Shown piece by piece: positions 46,141 to 58,604 of a stretch of DNA of 64,000 nt. Position 1 is the stretch's first letter, and every line of letters begins with the position of its first letter. A model generated the notes under the pieces. That model saw only the letters and a list, made by a program, of their open reading frames with translations. It was not told the DNA's origin and searched no databases. The position numbers were made by a program, and so were the translations under genes. Where the stretch lies: assembly GCA_963920635.1 (NCBI GenBank), contig OY987300.1:60922915-60986914 (forward strand), in the 5' to 3' direction. This stretch comes from Pseudeuparius sepicola (Eukaryota; Arthropoda; Insecta; Coleoptera; Anthribidae).

Positions 46141-49100
46141 GCTTAAGTAAAATCACACGAGGCGGTCAGGGACAAAGACCAGCATCCAATGCTAGTGCCC
46201 TGAGTTTTTGCTTAATACTTTTTTCAATATTTCGGTCAATCCCAAATACAACCGATCTCTTAATATAGTATAAATGTAGTTTTAAGATCTTTTTACGAAA
46301 GAAAAAGCCCTGTCGAGTCCAACCCTTCGAAAAAGGCCTTATATATACTTGCTAAAGTAAGGCACGCATTTAGTGGATTTTTTAGGCGTATTCGAGTCTC
46401 GCGTAAGCGAGTGTAAAAAGAAAGCAAAGAAAGAAGCAAAGAAAGTTGAAATCATGCGGTTGTCTCTCATACAATGGAAATAACTCTATCTTTGTAATGT
46501 CCAAAATCGACGAGTAATGACACTAATGACTTTATTGTCCCCACTCTCCCAATCGAAGAACCCTAATAGTCACAGGGACTCCTCAATACTTTCTTGTAAT
46601 ACTGACGCATTAGCAGAGATGGAGAGAATGTGCGCAGAGAACTTAATTAGATTTTGATGTAAAAGACCCCCGGAGTATTCTAGATTCTAGATCTAAAAAG
46701 TTAAAAAATAAAATTAATAGTTTAAAGAACTACAGAACACGATTTTATTCTTGACTAAAAAAAGTAAAAACTAGGAAATAACTCATTTGATAATATATAC
46801 TTGATATTTCTTAATATGAAATTAATTAATGTAATAGGGTGGGCCAAATAATTGACATCGTTACTATTTACAAACAAGGCATCATTTTAAGTTAGAAAAT
46901 AAACTTAAAACTAACATAATTTTATGAAATAGAATCAATGAAATCCGATATAATAAGGCCATATTTACATTATAATTATTATTCACATTCAGAAATGTCA
47001 AGCATATTACGAAGTAAATTATTTTTTACTTTTATCAACAATAAAAAAAGCGTGTTTTTTGTTTTTTAACTAGGTATTACTTTTTTATCAGAAATTATTA
47101 GGGCAACTAAGTGAATAGAAGCTAAAAAAATTGCATTAGAGAATAACCGTTGCTATATATAGTTGTTGCGATACAATAATCAACAGAAATTAAATATGCA
47201 AAAAGGTTTACGGTTAAATTTACGTAAGAGCCATATCCTCGAATTATAATTTCTTGTATATAATTTTCTTTTTCCTATTTTCTTTTTCCGAAAACCTGAT
47301 GACCCTCTTCTATTCAATCAAGTTTTTCTATTGTCTGACCTTTACCTTGCGCGATTTTGACAGTTGGTGTCGCAGTCTTGTAAAATTTTTCCCTTTCTAT
47401 GTAGTTAAAGCGTAATGTGACCTTTTCAACGCGTGATCTACATTTAACTGATTGTTAAAAAGTGTAGATGTTCAGATGTAAAAGTAGAGCCTTCAGTCTG
47501 GTCAAATTATGTCTCAATCACCGTATTGAATGTGCTTGAAGGGTCTGTTTTTTAATGGGCGCGATGCGTATCTCTTCTTTTATATTTCTTGAAAAATGTG
47601 TTCGGTGAAGTTGAAGTTATTGATGAGGCAAGTCACGTAATCTGTATGTGTCCAATTAAGTAGAATATTCATTATCTTATGTCGCGGACTGTCCCTTTTT
47701 ATTGAGGGCATTACATTGATTGATTGCGATCAGGCTAATGACGGGAGAGATATCAATGGGGCCGCCTTGATGTTGGTTTTCTGTTCTCTTTCATGTTTCA
47801 GCGCGAGTCCATAATAATCCGTTTTTCGTGTTGTTTTAAAAATGCTGCTAAAGCCCCACAAGAAGCTTATTGCTTTCCCGAGTAAGGTAAAAGTTCGGGC
47901 GAAGGGGTTTAATTTAAATACCCCTTGGCCAAAAATATTTGGAGAAGACCAAATTATCACCGGTCGAAATCGAAACCAAGTCGGAATCGTAGGTATTTAT
48001 TACTTGTTTCAATGCAATAAAATGATGAGTTGAAATTTCCTTTGAACTTGGGAAAAGCGTAGGCGATCAAATTAACCCAGTAGGATAACATGCCGAAAAT
48101 CAATTTGACGAAAAATATGTCGATGTGATATGATCCTTGTGTACCAAGGTGTATGCTTACTGTATTTTAACATGAAATCTCTTTCAGTCATTATACCTGC
48201 TCTTGCCGTTCCAAATTTTAGACGCACACACATTTAAGTCATTGTTCACATTTATTATACCAGTAACTTTATGTTCCTTCCAATAATAAACGAGCTCGTT
48301 ACTCGTGGCACTAGAGGCAGCTGAAGTAAGTGTGGAATAATTTGCTTTCAGTTGTAATAACACCTCGCAGGGTGCATATGACTCGCATGGCGTTAATTGC
48401 ATGCCACCCATGTGGATTTGCATGTATATGGGAGACTTGTCTCTCGGGACCGATATGCTGGAATTCGCAGGATTAATGTCAGAGGTGGCCTTCAAAATTA
48501 AAATTTGAAATCTGCAGCTCTGTAGGAAAATCGTAACCAAGTTCCAGTATCAACCGATATATTAGTTAGCAATAGTTTTCTGAGAATTCTCGCAGATTTA
48601 TAGTGTTTCATATAAGTGCAAAGTATCATAGAATTCTTTGAGGTTTTGCTTTGACAAAAATAATTTTTTTATAATTCGGCCTAGGTACACCTAGACTGCC
48701 AGAGCCATTGTTGAAATTTCGGCGAGGCGTACCAAATGCTTTGCATAACATTTTATATAAAAACTATTTAACTGAATTAAAATACCTATTCCTCAACTTA
48801 GTATTAAGACGTACTTTATCCGTTTTAATTTGGTTTCGTTCCAAAGTTGATACTTCTGACTATTTATGGCTCTTTAAATCTTTGAAGTAATTCAGTGAGT
48901 ATTATGTATAGGATGTCCCAGATTGTATGGTTTTCAGTGGTTTCTCCTCTTTCCCGAAGAGATGGGCAAAAAGAAGCTAAGGTGCTCGATTTTCCAGAAA
49001 TGTTTAATGCCTCAAGCCGCATCCTGATATCTCGAATCGTTTGGAAGATACAGGACGTTTCTCGTTCTCGACTTCTGTTTAACCGGTTTTTGAACTGACT

Positions 49101-50273
49101 CAAGTTTTGTCAACTTTGAAGGAAAATAGTACAAAATTCAGCGTGAGAACTTTGCAGTTCACACAATCCGATGCGTTGTAACAAAAATTGCAACGGAAGA
49201 AGCAGAAACAGTAGAAAATTTGATGTCGTGACTTAACTAGAATCGTGCATGCAAAATGCAATGTAGTACTGCACAGTGTCCTCCGCTTTAATTCGGGGCA
49301 TTGTGAACTTTTTTCTCGCCGCCTTCCAAATTAAAGTACAGCCACGGCCTATCAAGCTTGAAAAGCGAAAACAAAAAGTATACTTGGACTTAGATTAAAT
49401 TTCTTGCCTGCAATTCGGCTATTGTTTCTATTCTTATTCCGAGTTGAAATATCACCGCCGCCGACGACGGCAGGAATGCCCGAAAATGCCCAATAAGAGT
49501 TGCTAAAATGGTTCGCGGGCGTTTGTTGTTAGCCGTTCGACAATTTCACGGTTGGCTACTCTGATTTCCGGTCCCGCAGACGAGAGCTCGGGAGTGGATT
49601 GGAATTTGTACGCCAAATGACCGTCACGAAGCCCATGCCCTATACTGGGCGCTCCCGAAGATCTGGTACATTGTTATGTCATGCACTCACTAATAATTAA
49701 TCATTAAGAGTCACGTGTTTCGCTTACTTAGTGTTAAATATATATATATGTTGCAACGAAAAATGCCTCTAAAGTTGTTATATCAGCTTTCAATGAACAT
49801 GTCTGCAATATTTTCTAACCTACTCAAAGATTTAGCAGATAAATTTTAAGTTTCGGTATTCTAGTTACAGTTTTATAATTTTTATGATTCATTTAGAGGC
49901 ATTTTACGTCGCATCTTTGTTGGCCTGAAGCCCCCAGGGTCCCATTTTCTTTTAGTTTTCATTGTTTTCCTTGTAGAGCTTCCATAAGTTTCTATAAATT
50001 TGCTTGAACTTTATGATTTGTGAATCTGTCATTGGCCAGTAATATTCTAGAATAGTCTCCAGGCTTCCCTTTGAATATAATATAAGCCCAGAGAATAATA
50101 ATTGAGCCTGAGTGAAGTTGGAGGTTATAACGCGATTTTGGTGCGATTTTTGGAGCTGATAGAATATTCTTGGTCAGTGACAGTGTCTGACAAGTTTATT
50201 TGTGAATGCTAAACAATAAAGGTGGTAACCAAGGGAACGAGTTTGGATTATTATTGTTGAGATAAAGTACAAT
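46141..50273. other. Non-coding interval
   Basis: No gene is recognised over about 4.1 kb. The longest frame (48184..48540 minus, 118 codons) has no known domain. Overlapping frames on both strands occur at 47730..48033 and 48864..49103. ATAGGATGTCCCAG at 48907 resembles a degraded transposon end. Confidence 0.4.
48184..48540 (-). CDS. Unrecognised open frame, 118 codons
   Basis: The product begins MVTIFLQSCRFQILILKATS and contains two Cys-Pro pairs (TPCESYAPCEV) but no domain, signal peptide or repeat that I recognise. It is among the longest non-repetitive frames of the window, so it is listed, but length alone is compatible with chance and no splice or poly(A) context supports it. Confidence 0.15.
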   Translation of the reverse strand: MVTIFLQSCRFQILILKATSDINPANSSISVPRDKSPIYMQIHMGGMQLTPCESYAPCEVLLQLKANYSTLTSAASSATSNELVYYWKEHKVTGIINVNNDLNVCASKIWNGKSRYND

Positions 50274-50280
50274 ATTTTAG

Positions 50281-50464
50281 CGTTGACTGATATATTATTA
50301 AAGACTGTTGTTCACGGCTGTCACGTTTGACAAATTTTTGGCTCACCATGCGCTTTCCGGAGATAAAATACAATGCAGAATACATTGTTAGCCATCAGAG
50401 CCATCTGTTTTCCAGGACATAAAGCTATAGCCGTGAGAAGTCTTTATAAATACGTCAGTCAACG
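50281..50464 (-). mobile_element. MITE copy 4 (7-bp TSD family)
   Basis: A 184-bp copy in the same orientation as copy 2. The ends are CGTTGACTGATATATTATTA and TTTATAAATACGTCAGTCAACG. The flanks ATTTTAG (50274..50280) and ATTTTAG (50465..50471) are a perfect 7-bp TSD. The interior landmark is CAATGCAGAATACATTGTTA. Confidence 0.92.
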
Positions 50465-50471
50465 ATTTTAG

Positions 50472-51636
50472 TCCTCGCGCCGAATAACTCGGACGTTGAC
50501 AGCTAGTTTGACAGCGTGTCGGGTAAACTGAATTTTCCGACGTTTACAAAAAGTCGAACTGCACCGAAACCGATTTATTTTGTCTAGTTTTTGTCTATAG
50601 ACGCCCAGACAAAAAAACTTTGGAAGAAGTAACACTACATTTATGCGTTTTGTGGGGCAAACAAAAAATTGTGACAAACAATAAATACGGCCCTGACACC
50701 CCTGATTCCTCGGTTGGTACCAAGGGGAGTATACAGGGGGTCTAGTAACGGATGCTCACTTGGAAATATCCAGACAAACATGCAGAAGGTATCCGGAGAA
50801 CTCTATTTGAAAGAAAAAATTTCGTTCTTGCTAGGCTCGTTTTGTGTAAAAACTCATTCGAGAATCGAGACCCATGTCCTACTTTCTAAGATATTTTTGA
50901 AAATCCCGAAAATTACCGAAACTTCTTCGACTTGTAACTTTTCTATTTCGTAAGTTACCGAAAAAGTTTCTTGGTCAAATCCGTGGGCAAAACAGATTGA
51001 TTTAAACCTACTCCATCAGAATTCGGGAAAATGTCGCGGTGTTCACTTAGCACTTTAAAAAAGTTACTCAATTATAGCAGGCTATGGCGTCAAAGAATTA
51101 CCTATGCGCTTTCAAACGATATATTACAAGCGCTTTATCTCCCTGGCTCTAGCCCGATTTATATTATAATAAAAAAATAATATTAACTTAAAATTTGGTA
51201 TACAGTATGCGGGTATAAAATGCAATAAAACGAAGGTGATAGCGTTTCCCCCTTTTCAAAAATAATTTATACGCCCATGGATTTTTGGTAAAGTCGACAG
51301 AATTTTACCCCATTCACTTTTCCATCATAAATGCCTGTTAAGTTAATATCATTTAATTTTTCTATTATAAGATTAAATATATTAAAAACCCGGTGAAACA
51401 TAAATTTAACACCCTGTATATTTTTTATTAAGTATTTCCGGATCCATGCTATCATGATTTTTTTGCTCAAAACCAAATTTTCTTACGTTTATTTCAAAAT
51501 TGTGGTTTACAACTGGGACAATGGTGCATTGGTTGTCCCACGCTCTCAAAAAGTTCATCTTCAATCAAGCAATCAAGCATTGAATGCATTGAATCAAGCG
51601 CATCATTGTTTCCATATGCCACAAGCCCACAAATAT
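50472..51636. other. Non-coding interval
   Basis: No gene is recognised. TATACAGGGGGTC at 50740 and ACACCCTGTATA at 51409 could be the two ends of one more element of about 680 bp, but the arms do not match further inward. The frames here are unsupported. Confidence 0.35.
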
Positions 51637-52327
51637 TAGGGTTTCATCGAGTCAAGTAGCTTGACATTTTAACAAATAACTTGACTTGACTTGAAAATCA
51701 AGCTTTTGACAAATTAAATATTTGACTTGACTTGATATTGGAAAATTACTACTTGACTTGAACTTGACTTGATTTCAAGTCGAGTCAAGTAGCTTGAATA
51801 TCAAGTCAAGCCATGAATCTCTAAAATTTGCAATAAAATAAAATTTACTTTCACTTGTGAACATGTTTATTTATTATTAACACACAAAATAAGAACCAAG
51901 TTTCCGAGAAAAATGTTTATATATTAAGAAAAAAAAGTGCTTTGGACGGTGCAATTAGAAGGTTTTGTTGTCTATGTTACACAGGCACAGACAAACAAAT
52001 AGAAGTTTTTGTTGTTACACAGCCTATACACATAGTTTTGGTACGGACTTAAAATAGTTTATTTTTGTTCTTTCCTAGTTTTACAAAAAAAGTGTACAAT
52101 GCAAAGGTTTATTATTATTATGACCCTAACTGTTCTAACTGCGATAATAAAATTTGAAATTGATATAAAATCAAGTAATCAAGTAGCTTCAAGAAAAACT
52201 TGATTTTTCAATTACTTGAGAAATAAATACTTGACTTGACTTGATATTGGAAAATTACTACTTGACTTGAACTTGACTTGATGTTAAGTCAAGTAGCTTG
52301 AATATCAAGTCAAGCCATGAATCTCTA
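51637..52327. mobile_element. Non-autonomous hAT element with CTTGACTTGA repeats
   Basis: The flanks ACAAATAT (51629..51636) and ACAAATAT (52328..52335) are a perfect 8-bp TSD. The ends are TAGGGTTTCATCGAGTCAAG and, inverted on the right, TAGAGATTCATGGCTTGACT. Both subterminal regions are packed with CTTGACTTGA and AAGTCAAG motifs. The right-hand end is present twice, at about 51720..51826 and 52225..52327, so an internal duplication has occurred. There is no transposase. It abuts the next foldback directly. Confidence 0.9.
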
Positions 52328-52335
52328 ACAAATAT

Positions 52336-53396
52336 ATAGGGTGTAAATTAAGTACTTCGACAAACTGCGGCAAATGATTCTTTCGGTGATTTTAAGTCAA
52401 AAAGTTCATGTAAACATAGGTCCAAAAATGCTTCGTTCTCAAGATACAGGGTGTCAAACTTTGAAAAAATAATCGGTTTTTCGTAAATATCTCAATATTC
52501 TTTAAGCCGATTTTATTGAACTTTGGCAGATGTATTAATGATAGTAAGAGGCTAATTTAGCTTTAATTAGATTAAAATTATTAAGTCCAGTGGCGTCCCG
52601 GAAGGCACCTTCCCCACTATTTTTGAAAAAAAAAATTTGCGGTACTGACTTTTTTAAATTTTTATTTTTTTTAATTCACCAACTAAAAATACAACTTTTT
52701 TGTCTCTTGTGTTTTTTTTTTCGAATCTTGCTTCGTTTTCGAGATAAAAAATAAAAACTACTTTATTACATGTCCCTAAAACAACGCAATAAAATAATTA
52801 TTTATTTTCGCGCCACTGCACTGGCAAAATTCGCAATTATTTTGCGTTTATTTGTCTTATTGACAGCAGCTAATCAACAAAAGTTAATTTTTAAGCTAAA
52901 TTTCGTGAAATTTTAATTTTTTATTTTTTTAAAATTATTTATTGCATACATTTTTTTGCTTATTTTTCGAAATTAATTATTTTTTATCTCGAAAACGAAG
53001 CAAGATTCGAAAAAAACACAAGAGACAAAAAAGTTGTATTTTTAGTTGGTGAATTAAAAAAATAAAAATTTAAAAAAAGTCAGTGGCTCACATTTTTTTT
53101 TTCAAAAATAGTGGGGAAGGTGCCTTCCGGGACGCCACTGGACTTAATAATTTTAATCTAATTAAAGCTAAATTAGCCTCTTACTATCATTAATACTTCT
53201 GCCAAAGTTCAATAAAATCGGCTTAAAGAATATTGAGATATTTACGAAAAACCGGTTTTTTTTTTTCAAAGTTTGACACCCTGTATCTTGAGAACGAAGC
53301 ATTTTTGGACCTATGTTTACATGAACTTTTTGACTTAGAATCACTGAAAGAATCATTTGCCGAAGTTTGTCGAAGTACTTAATTTACACCCTGTAT
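52336..53396. mobile_element. Foldback element A, 1.06 kb
   Basis: Nearly the whole element is one palindrome. The outer ends are TAGGGTGTAAATTAAGTACT and AGTACTTAATTTACACCCTGTATA. Further in are ATACAGGGTGTCAAACTTTG and its inverse. Inside both arms lies an inverted CCAGTGGCGTCCCGGAAGGC motif (52589 and 53122), which looks like the terminus of a CAGTGGCG-type hAT element. The centre is AT-rich. It shares its right end with the next element. Frames are arm readings. Confidence 0.85.
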
Positions 53397-55045
53397 ACAC
53401 TGTGTCCCGAATAAGAATGAACAGCATGGCGATATTGCAAACGGTGAGAGATAGAGCAACGGTTAAATGGGGAAAAAGTTGCGCAATTTCGAGGTCAATA
53501 AAATGGCACAAACAGATTTCTAATATCTTTTTTCGTTTTTGAGTTATTTTGAAAAAAGTAAAATTTTGCGTTTTCAATTTTATTTTTTTCTGAAGTTGTT
53601 ATGACAGATAGAAAAATAAAAGAAAAACACTTTCTTATGGCACTTTTTAACGGGCTTTAAGATGGCGTTTTTAGATTTGTTCTACAACGTTTCGTTTGTG
53701 AGAAACCATCTTCAACTTTATTTTTTTAAATACGGACCTGGATTTTTTTTTGCAGATTTTGAAAGCACTTTTCATTGCAAATACCATGATGTATGACACG
53801 AAATATTTTTAAAATGTTTTGAGACAATTATACTGATTATTCCTTTTTTCCATTCATTTTTTTCTATTGCGGCCCTGTATTTAATAATAAGCAGTCTAAT
53901 TATTAATCAGTATTGACAACAATTTATTTACAGTTTATTTTTACTTCGAAAACTTAATATTTTTAAATACGGCCCTGTCTGGTAAGTGTTTTCCTCTGTT
54001 GTTGTACAGCAAACAGTGTCGCATTGTGTTTTGGAGTAAATTCTTAGCTTTTTCTAATTGTCAGAAGAAAGCTTTAATCCAACGAAATCAATAACTTTTG
54101 CTATTTATTAATTGCAACAATACATTCGTTCGGCCTCCACACTATTTCTGTGACGCAAGATATAACATGCTGACATGTTAAATTTGTCCCCATTTGAAAA
54201 AGCACCCTCCATTTGTAATGATACAAATTGTTAACTAAATGATACAGTGGGAGTTATGACAAATGACAAGGGGTTGGTTTCGTTGTTTCAAAGCCTTCTA
54301 GGTGGGGGTTTTTATTTATTTTTTATTATCGCATGTGACTGTTATTAGTCTTTGCCTTCCTTTTTTGGTTCTCCAATAATCGAAAGATAAGTTGTAAGTT
54401 AAATTGTTGACAATACTGATTAATATTTAGACTTCTTATTATTAAATACAGGGCCGCATTAGAGAAAAATGAATGGAAAAAAGGGAATTTTCAGAATAAT
54501 TGTCTCAAAACAATTTAAAAATATTTCGTGTCATACAGCATGGTATTAGCAATGAAAAGTGCTTTCAAAATATGAAAAAAAAAATGAATGGAAAAAAGGG
54601 AATTTTCAGAATAATTGGCTCAAAACAATTTAAAAATATTTCGTGTCATACATCATGGTATTAGCAATGAAAAGTGCTTTCAAAATATGAAAAAAAAATC
54701 CAGGTCCGTATTTAAAAAAATAAAGTTGAAGATGGTTTCTCAAAAACGAAACGTTGTAGAACAAATCTAAAAACGCCATCTTAAAGCCCGTTAAAAAGTG
54801 CCATAAGAAAGTGTTTTTCTTTTTTTTCTATCTGTGATAACAACTTCAGAAAAAAATAAAATCGAAAACGCAAAATTTTACTTTTTTCAAAATAACTCAA
54901 AAACGAAAAAAGATATTAGAAATCTGTTTGTGCCATTTTATTGACCTCGAAATTGCGTAACTTTTTCCCCATTTAACCATTGCTCTATATCTCACCGTTT
55001 GCAATATCCCCATGCTGTTCATTCTTATCCGGGACACAGTGTATA
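53394..55045. mobile_element. Foldback element B, 1.65 kb
   Basis: The ends TATACACTGTGTCCCGAATA and its inverse are followed by long inverted arms (about 53394..53830 and 54480..55045) holding CGCAATTTCGAGGTCAATAA and AAACGCAAAATTTTACTTTT. The right arm contains a tandem duplication (54466..54697). The centre holds CCAGACAGGGCCGTATTTAA-type sequence in inverse, shared with 5772..6633. There is no transposase. Confidence 0.85.
54466..54697. repeat. 115-bp tandem duplication inside foldback B
   Basis: The unit starting ATGAATGGAAAAAAGGGAAT at 54469 is repeated at 54584, with only a few differences (CAGCATGG versus CATCATGG, TTGTCTC versus TTGGCTC). The left arm has one copy, so the duplication arose after the foldback formed. 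Confidence 0.85.
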
Positions 55046-57025
55046 TTTACTTAACTGGAAACGACAGATAATTTTAAAAGCAAGTTAATGAAAGTCTGTA
55101 GCCAAGATTATAATATCTGATTTGGCTCAAACATGCTCGAAACATGCTTTTTTGGAAACTGAAAACATGGCTTCTTTGGAAGAATTTTACGGCTTATTAT
55201 AGTTTTTAAAGTTATTTAATCATTGGTACGCATAAAATAGGTATATTTACGTTGAAAACTGCTTTATCTTCATAACATCATTAATAGTCTCGCAAGGCTC
55301 TTATGTTTCCAGTTTGATGATTTTCTTTTTTAAGGCAATATCATTATGTATTCCTTTCAACAAATATTATCGTGTTAACTAAAGATTAATGTTTCCTAGA
55401 ATGTAGAGTTTAATAACAAAATTTGTTATTGTTTTGAGAAAATTATGTATTTTGTTTATACAAAATAGTTACCTACTTACCTTAGGATAATTTATTTTTG
55501 GTATCAATAGATGGCTTCATTGATACTAATAAAAATTTCCAATTCACGTGTGATTTTTCATAGCAAAAATTATACCACTGTTAAAACAAAGATCATTTCA
55601 CTTATCGGGTACCCAAATATATAATATATTTTGAAATATCAGAGGACGTAAACACACCTACCTATCTATAGCAGGATGAACAGTCATCGTTTAGAGCTTT
55701 TCTTACGGACGCACTTAGTTTTGAGGCCGAAAATGGATTTTTGATCATTCGACCTATCGACCTAGACAGTATTGAACTTGTGAAATCCTCGGAAACGGCT
55801 GAACGGAATCTAATTTAAGCTTCAGGGCCGAAGTATATCGAAAAAAGCCAGTTACGGGACACCTATTTTTTCCCCTTTCAAAAAGGTTGGCTAATAGAAA
55901 ATTTTTAGCTAAAGTTAATTTTCAAAAAAATGGGCTGGTCTGGCATTTAGAGATTTCCAATTTCCAAATAAAATTTTGACCAGATATCCGACAAATTGTG
56001 CCGAATAGGTCTGTTTCTGGCCAGTTTTAATATTCTTGCGAAGTCGACAAAACTTAGTATACATCCGTTGTTGCTGGGCTAGAGTTAAAGGGAATTCTAC
56101 CGAGAAATGGTGTAAATCGTGGTATTGAATCGATCTAGTATGCTCCCGAAGCCTAGAATAATCTTGTTGGCATCATTTATGAATTCAAATTATTATCATA
56201 CTCAAACGATTGTTAACATGAAAACGAAAATACCCAAGTCCCGTTCTTTGCGGATTGAAGTTCTGCCGTCGAACGGGGTCCACGAGTGCCTATTTTGTTA
56301 GCCCAAGACTTCCGGCTATCAAGCTACAGCCATAAAACAAAATATTAAGAAAAAACTGGGCACTTTCCCCAATAAAATTCGTAAGAAGGTCTCCCGATTT
56401 TTTGCTTTTAAAGAATGATCATATCCAACGTTCGACATTGAGGCTACGTTTTGGATATATGACTTTAATAATGACAATGGTATTTTTTTAAACGTGACAA
56501 ACTTTATTATTATCGTTGATTGCATAAGAGAACAGTATTATTAAAGGTACAAAGCGACAATCGTTGTTTGTTATATCATGCATTTACGCTTGTTTAGAGT
56601 TCAATTGGTTCCGACCTGCGAACCGTTAGCATTTGTTATTCAATGCCATTTTCTCGAACTGTTACCTGGAATGTATTCTTCTCGGTATCCCCTTTGCCCC
56701 GCTTCGCGGCCAGCCAGAGATGGCGGTATATCGGCTTCCTACTTTTCAAATACATCGCAGAAGAACTCCATGCACTGGTATGTCTTCTGGTCTTCGCCAT
56801 CGTTTAAAAGATATACCGAGAGAAGCTTTCGTTGACTGTTTAAGAAGGGAATCTCATAAGAATTTGTCCTATATTATTTTTTTAAATTGGGGAACGACTA
56901 TAAATTAGTAAAATAAAAATTCTCTTGTCTACAAAGAATAAAATATATGGCTCGTGGTTATCTCTACTACGCGTTTTAAAATTGACTCATCTAGTCACAA
57001 TGTGATATGCAAAAATTGTATACCT
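55046..57025. other. Non-coding interval
   Basis: No gene is recognised. Frames 56119..56301, 56319..56525, 56578..56835 and 56633..56908 are short, partly overlapping and without known domains. Confidence 0.4.
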
Positions 57026-57670
57026 ATGCAGGGTGTCCCAGAATATGTGGGCAATCTCCCAGATCTATACAAGGGACTTTAAAATAACATGACAAGTTCC
57101 TATAAAAAAATTTCCCCAGAAGGCCCACCTATGGAAATACAAGCCCTTAAAGGAAGCCCCTGCAAATCGTTTTTTTTTTTTAACTTTTAAAATACTTTGT
57201 GTAATTTAATAATTGATTAATATATACGATGGACAATAGATAAGACATGAAAACAATTTTGGCTTATTTAAATCGGTACATATGGTACTAATGGCATTTT
57301 TAAAATAGGCACAGAAAAAATGAACATTTCATCAATAGGTTTTTTCGAAAACAGTTCATTTTATCGATATCAACCAAGAGTGCCTTTTCTTAGTCTAAGG
57401 TTGAAGCCTCGGTTGAAGCTACCTAAAAATATTGACATTCTTGTGCTACAGCTATTCCGTCCCTGGCAAACCAAATAAGCCAAAATTGTCTTCATGGGCC
57501 CTTCTTAAGGAGTCTTATCTATTGTCTATCGTATTAAAAAATAATTAAATTACAGAAAGTATTTTAAAAGTTGTTTAAATAAATCGATTTTCAGGGGCGT
57601 CCTTTAGGGGCTTGAATCTCCGTAGGTCGGCCCTCTGGGGAAAATTTTATAGGAACTTGACACCCTGTAC
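57026..57670. mobile_element. Foldback element, ~645 bp
   Basis: The left arm has CAGGGTGTCCCAGAATATGT, CCTATAAAAAAATTTCCCCA, GAAGGCCCACCTATGG. The right arm has the inverse of the inner blocks (CCGTAGGTCGGCCCTCTGGGG, AAAATTTTATAGGAACTTG) and ends ACACCCTGTAC. The centre contains GATGGACAATAGATAAGA and its inverse. There is no coding content. Confidence 0.8.
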
Positions 57671-57687
57671 ATATATATACCTACATT

Positions 57688-58434
57688 ATGTCCACGGTTA
57701 GGGTGTCCAATAGAAAAAATTTTTATTTTTAATTTTATCGAATAAAGTTACTGTCGATTGCTGGTTCTTAAAATAAGATTGGCATAGAAATAATTCTAAC
57801 ATTTCTTGTACGGGGTGTTCAAAAATTTAAAAAACACGTAAAATGGTACAAGAGTACAAGAGTAAAGTGCCTTTATTTGTGAAGATATGGAAAAAGTTTT
57901 TAGGAAAAGTTGTTCCAAATTAAAAGATAGTCCACAACGTCAATTTTCGAAACAATCGGCCTACTTTGATTAAATGACAAAATTGAGACGCCGTTTTTTT
58001 TCAATATTTTTAGATGAGATTAGAAGGAGTTTATTTGAATTAGTTTTTCGTTTAAAAACATGTACTGAATGCGGGGGCAGTGTATTTGAGTAAATGATAT
58101 GTTTAAAACTTTTACATTGTTAACTTGGAATAAATTAATTTGTGTTAGGTAATTTTAATGATTACGAATGAATCAAAGTAGGCAAATTTTTCGAAACTGG
58201 TATTATGAACTGTCTTTTAATTTAGAATAACATTTCTTAATAACTTTTTCCATATCTTCACAAATAAAGGTAGTCCACTCTTGTATCATTTTACCTTTTT
58301 ACGTTAATTATTTCTATCCAATCTTATTTTAAGAACAAGTGAAACTTTTTATTGAGAGTAATTTTTTTCGATAAAATGAAAAATAAAGAAGTTTTTCCTA
58401 CTGTACACCCTAATCGTGGGCATACTGTATAACA
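57688..58434. mobile_element. Foldback element, ~745 bp
   Basis: The left end is TATGTCCACGGTTAGGGTGT and the inverted right end is TATGCCCACGATTAGGGTGT. Inside, ATTTTATCGA and TTCTTAAAATAAGATTGG match TCGATAAAAT and CCAATCTTATTTTAAGAA on the right. It lies just after the preceding foldback. There are no frames of note. Confidence 0.8.
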
Positions 58435-58604
58435 CTGGGCGACACATTAAAAATAGTTTCACCAGAGTGGAAGACCAATCTGCATTTTAATCTAATCAAT
58501 GTACTTTCGGTCTATGCGGAAGGCATATTAACTTCCTTAGTTCAAATGAAATCTTTCAATAATTAAATTCTGCTCAGAATTTCCTTTCCGATTACATCTT
58601 ATTA

